The notes under the pieces: generated by a model
Seen by the model: the letters and a program-made list of their open reading frames with translations, nothing else
The model's database searches: none
Told to the model about the DNA's origin: nothing
Translations under genes and position numbers: made by a program
In this document: positions 5,934 through 6,057 of the stretch, in pieces
Layout: each line of letters opens with the position of its first letter
How positions within the stretch are numbered: position 1 is the stretch's first letter
Origin: DATIXD01 sp035518875
GTDB lineage: Bacteria > Pseudomonadota > Gammaproteobacteria > Methylococcales > Methylococcaceae
Direction: 5' to 3'
Length of the DNA: 6,057 nucleotides
Assembly: GCA_035518875.1 (NCBI GenBank)
Contig: DATIXD010000095.1
Span: forward strand, 1-6,057

Positions 5934-5938
5934 TCCTT
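5934..5938 (-). promoter_or_regulatory. Ribosome binding site deciding the GTG start of NHLP-like protein 1
   Basis: On the minus strand AAGGA lies within GGAAAGGAAAG, 7 nt before GTG at 5926. No alternative ATG fits the leader-domain boundary, so this site supports the GTG as the true start. Confidence 0.6.
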
Positions 5939-5963
5939 TCCGTGTGTCGGGCTCGTTTGGCGC

Positions 5964-6057
5964 TCAGGGCTCGCGGTCGATGATCAGGAAACCCGGTCCC
6001 AGACGTCCAATTGCGCGATCGAGGACCTTGCTGATCGACTGAAGGTTGTCAATCTTT
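5964..6057 (-). CDS. 3' end of an unidentified gene entering from the right edge
   Basis: Thirty codons followed by TGA (5964-5966) are open to the window edge on the minus strand. The visible tail contains SISKVLDRAIGRLGPGFLIIDREP, with an amphipathic helix and a hydrophobic strand, the composition of a real protein end. It lies 37 nt upstream of the NHLP-like GTG start, on the same strand and just before its ribosome binding site, so it is probably in the same operon. I do not recognise the family from 30 residues. It could be a modification, transport or unrelated gene. Confidence 0.55.
   Translation of the reverse strand, partial: KIDNLQSISKVLDRAIGRLGPGFLIIDREP

Overview
The window looks like a chromosomal stretch of a moderately GC-rich proteobacterium. 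Malic-enzyme type, Shine-Dalgarno spacing and codon choice all fit. An alphaproteobacterium such as an Acetobacteraceae member is my guess, from general impression only. No RNA genes, CRISPR array or complete insertion sequence are visible.

Layout. Positions 1-491 hold no convincing gene. A full-length NAD-type malic enzyme follows on the plus strand (492-2198), behind a perfect AGGAGG. A 382-base gap (2199-2580) is rich in inverted repeats, including overlapping palindromes and a 45-nt hairpin in the probable leader of the next gene. Then come four small same-strand genes: a cupin broken by two frame changes (2581-3035), a rubredoxin (3078-3293), a pirin-family bicupin (3317-4096) and a long tautomerase-superfamily protein (4174-4737). 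Each has its own ribosome binding site and the gaps are 23-77 nt, so they are probably one operon. Positions 4738-5204 are non-coding and contain a 111-bp element bounded by perfect 15-bp inverted repeats, between convergent genes. On the minus strand, two overlapping genes (5576-5926, then 5205-5579) encode proteins whose N-terminal regions resemble the nitrile-hydratase-like leader peptide (NHLP) domain of RiPP precursors. The 3' end of one more minus-strand gene (5964-6057) enters from the right edge.

How the parts may work together. Malic enzyme (malate to pyruvate plus NADH) looks like a stand-alone gene. The cupin/rubredoxin/pirin/tautomerase set combines two metal-binding cupin-fold proteins, a one-electron carrier and an N-terminal-proline tautomerase. 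That combination suits oxidation and isomerisation of an aromatic, enolic or quinone-like compound, but the substrate cannot be read from the sequence. The most unusual part is the NHLP-like pair. The two proteins match each other in the leader-like domain and also, more weakly, in the C-terminal tail, which is not what a cleaved, freely diverging core peptide would predict. Any modification or export genes would lie beyond the right edge.
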